NCBI RefSeq assembly: GCF_030704535.1
Contig: NC_081810.1
Span: 1,736,501-1,800,500 of the forward strand
Direction: 5' to 3'
Origin: Vitis vinifera
Taxonomy: Eukaryota; Streptophyta; Magnoliopsida; Vitales; Vitaceae
DNA: 64,000 nucleotides
Shown here: piece after piece, positions 62,416 to 64,000 of the stretch
How the letters are laid out: each line of letters opens with the position of its first letter
Position numbering within the stretch: the first letter of the stretch is position 1
Program-made: the position numbers and the translations under genes
Notes under the pieces: model-generated
Databases searched by the model: none
Told to the model about the DNA's origin: nothing
The model's input: the letters and a program-made list of their open reading frames with translations, nothing else

Positions 62416-63369
62416 CTTAATGGGTCCAAATGACATTTCTATTTCTAGTAAATTAAGGTCTAAATATATTCACTATCAATAATAAGAAAATTTAAATCTA
62501 CTTATAAAGAAAAAATCTGGGATATCAAATTTGTAATCTCAATCATTGAAAGTAAAGTATATGGTAAAATTTAGGGTTATTTGAATAAAATCAATGAAAT
62601 AATCTCATATTTTTAAATATGTTGCTTTCCAATTTTAAACATGAAAGAAATTGGATTTACAAATTTAGAATCATTTAATCTTTTTCAATCAAATAATTCT
62701 AAAATTTAAGCTATTAAATACATATATAAATAAGTGAGATCAAATAATGAGATATAAATGAGGTGGAAAGTAATAAAATCAAATTAGTCACGTATTATGA
62801 TTAGACTCAATTTTCAATAAATGTCAATTTGATATTGTAATCAAACCCATGTATTAAGCCAAGTAAATATCAATGAAGTAAATTTGTGGAGGTAAATGGG
62901 AGTTCATTTGGTAGTGATTTTAGAAAATGGTTTTAGTCTAAAAAATGCTTTTGAAAAAAAAAATGTTTGACAAAATTCGGAGATTTCTCTATGCTTTATG
63001 AGCTTTATCAAGAGATTTTGCACACGTTATGAATAAATAATTACTCAACTCATTATACATCATTGCACAAGAAGGGTTTTTTTTTTTTTTTTAAAGAATG
63101 AGGCATGACTATATTATGGTTGAAATTAAAAATAAAAATAAAAATTGATGTGTATATAATCATATGAGAGTTAAGTTAAACTTTACTTTGGTTATGTTTA
63201 AAGACGCATTATTAGGTGCTTTATTTCATTTTTCCATTGAGATTGAACCTAAACCTGTGCTCGAGATAATTGTCCATACATTACTGAGAGATCTATGGAT
63301 TTTCAAGGAACAACTTTTAAATTGACCAAACTTTTATCCTAAAGAGAAACCAATATCTTTTTTCTTAAC
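62416..63369. other. AT-rich duplicated intergenic DNA
   Basis: Counterpart of about 34,571-35,599. No gene seen. Confidence 0.5.
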
Positions 63370-64000
63370 CTAGATTTGCCCAACCTTAGGTGATGTGCTT
63401 ACATGACTCTTCCTAGTCTTAAACTTTGTGTGGAACCTTTTTTCTTTCTTTGTTTTTAGGATTTGATTTATTAGGAAGTTTGACTCACTCACTAGAGTAT
63501 AACACATGATTGAAACCTATTGAAGAGTCTATTAAAGCATCTACTTTTGTCATGTCCAGGTTTGTTGCAAACAGTGCAGTGGGAAGTGGAGCTGGTGGAG
63601 GACTTCAAAGATAGAGCACTTTCCTAGGCCTTAAGAAAGTTGGTTTTTCCACTAGAAGTCTCATATCTTTATTCACATAATCTAGGCTTGTTTTATCTTT
63701 AGTGAACTTTACCTTGCTAGTTATTTCATCATTTGTCATTTGGTGAAACATCTCATTTTTAGATCCGAAATCCTTTCTCATTTTTTTTTTTTAAATTCTA
63801 GAGATATATATTTATTTTTCTCAATCACATTCTCATGTTCACATTCAACAAATTTTATTTTGTTGACCTTTTAAGTGTTTAGTGAGTTGTCTAATTCATT
63901 CACTTTTAAAGCCCTATTATGTACCTTAATACTATCAGTTTTAATTTTTAGACTTTCTTCAAGCACGACTTTATATGAACTGTGTAAACTAGCGAGCTCA
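63370..64000 (-). mobile_element. Decayed Copia gag remnant, unit 2 (cut by window edge)
   Basis: Copy of the 35,600-36,236 part of the unit 1 remnant, including the CNKPGHDKS-like zinc-knuckle trace near 63,560. The rest lies outside the window. Confidence 0.6.

Overview
The window looks like nuclear DNA of a dicot plant, most likely grapevine (Vitis). The evidence is AT-rich intergenic DNA, GT-AG introns, the 13-exon plant family-1 beta-glucosidase structure, a PLS-class PPR gene, and Copia, LINE and MITE remnants of the kind found in Vitis. The organism call rests on family recognition, not a database search.

Layout. Positions 1-15,556 are single-copy here. They hold an intronless PPR gene (1,928-3,595), a decayed Copia element with both LTRs (7,502-9,681), a small AT-hook nuclear-protein gene (leader from about 11.3 kb, CDS 13,275-13,688) and a 110-bp tandem duplication (15,321-15,540). 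From 15,557 onward the window is dominated by a large head-to-tail segmental duplication. Unit 1 starts at about 15,557 and is matched through at least 36,236. Unit 2 starts at about 45,809 and runs off the right edge. Each unit carries, in order, a coding-like minus-strand fragment, an intact beta-glucosidase gene, AT-rich DNA with MITEs, a short ORF behind an AACCCTAA-repeat leader, a reverse-strand LINE fragment, a broken UBE2O-type ubiquitin-conjugating-enzyme fragment, and a reverse-strand Copia gag remnant.

Three complete beta-glucosidase genes were rebuilt exon by exon: A (19,455-25,194, 512 aa), B (40,379-45,403, 509 aa) and C (49,700-55,393, 512 aa). All keep both catalytic glutamates and a signal peptide. 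A and C are the two recent copies and differ at seven residues by my count; B is an older paralogue between them. Because unit 2 begins about 400 bp after gene B ends, the simplest model is a tandem duplication of a block of about 30 kb holding A and B. It predicts a second copy of B about 4 kb beyond the right edge.

After the duplication the units diverged. Unit 2 gained a 1,016-bp solo LTR with a 5-bp target-site duplication (empty site in unit 1), lost about 2.7 kb between the LINE and the ubiquitin-enzyme fragment, and shows (AT)25 where unit 1 has (AT)9. Unit 1 keeps a 22-bp-period repeat family, a 23-bp perfect hairpin and an array of four G-boxes at exact 12-bp spacing. No tRNA, rRNA or CRISPR array was seen, and I found no strong evidence of a wholly new system. 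The most informative items are the beta-glucosidase array, its predicted missing member, and the altered substrate-pocket residues of gene C.
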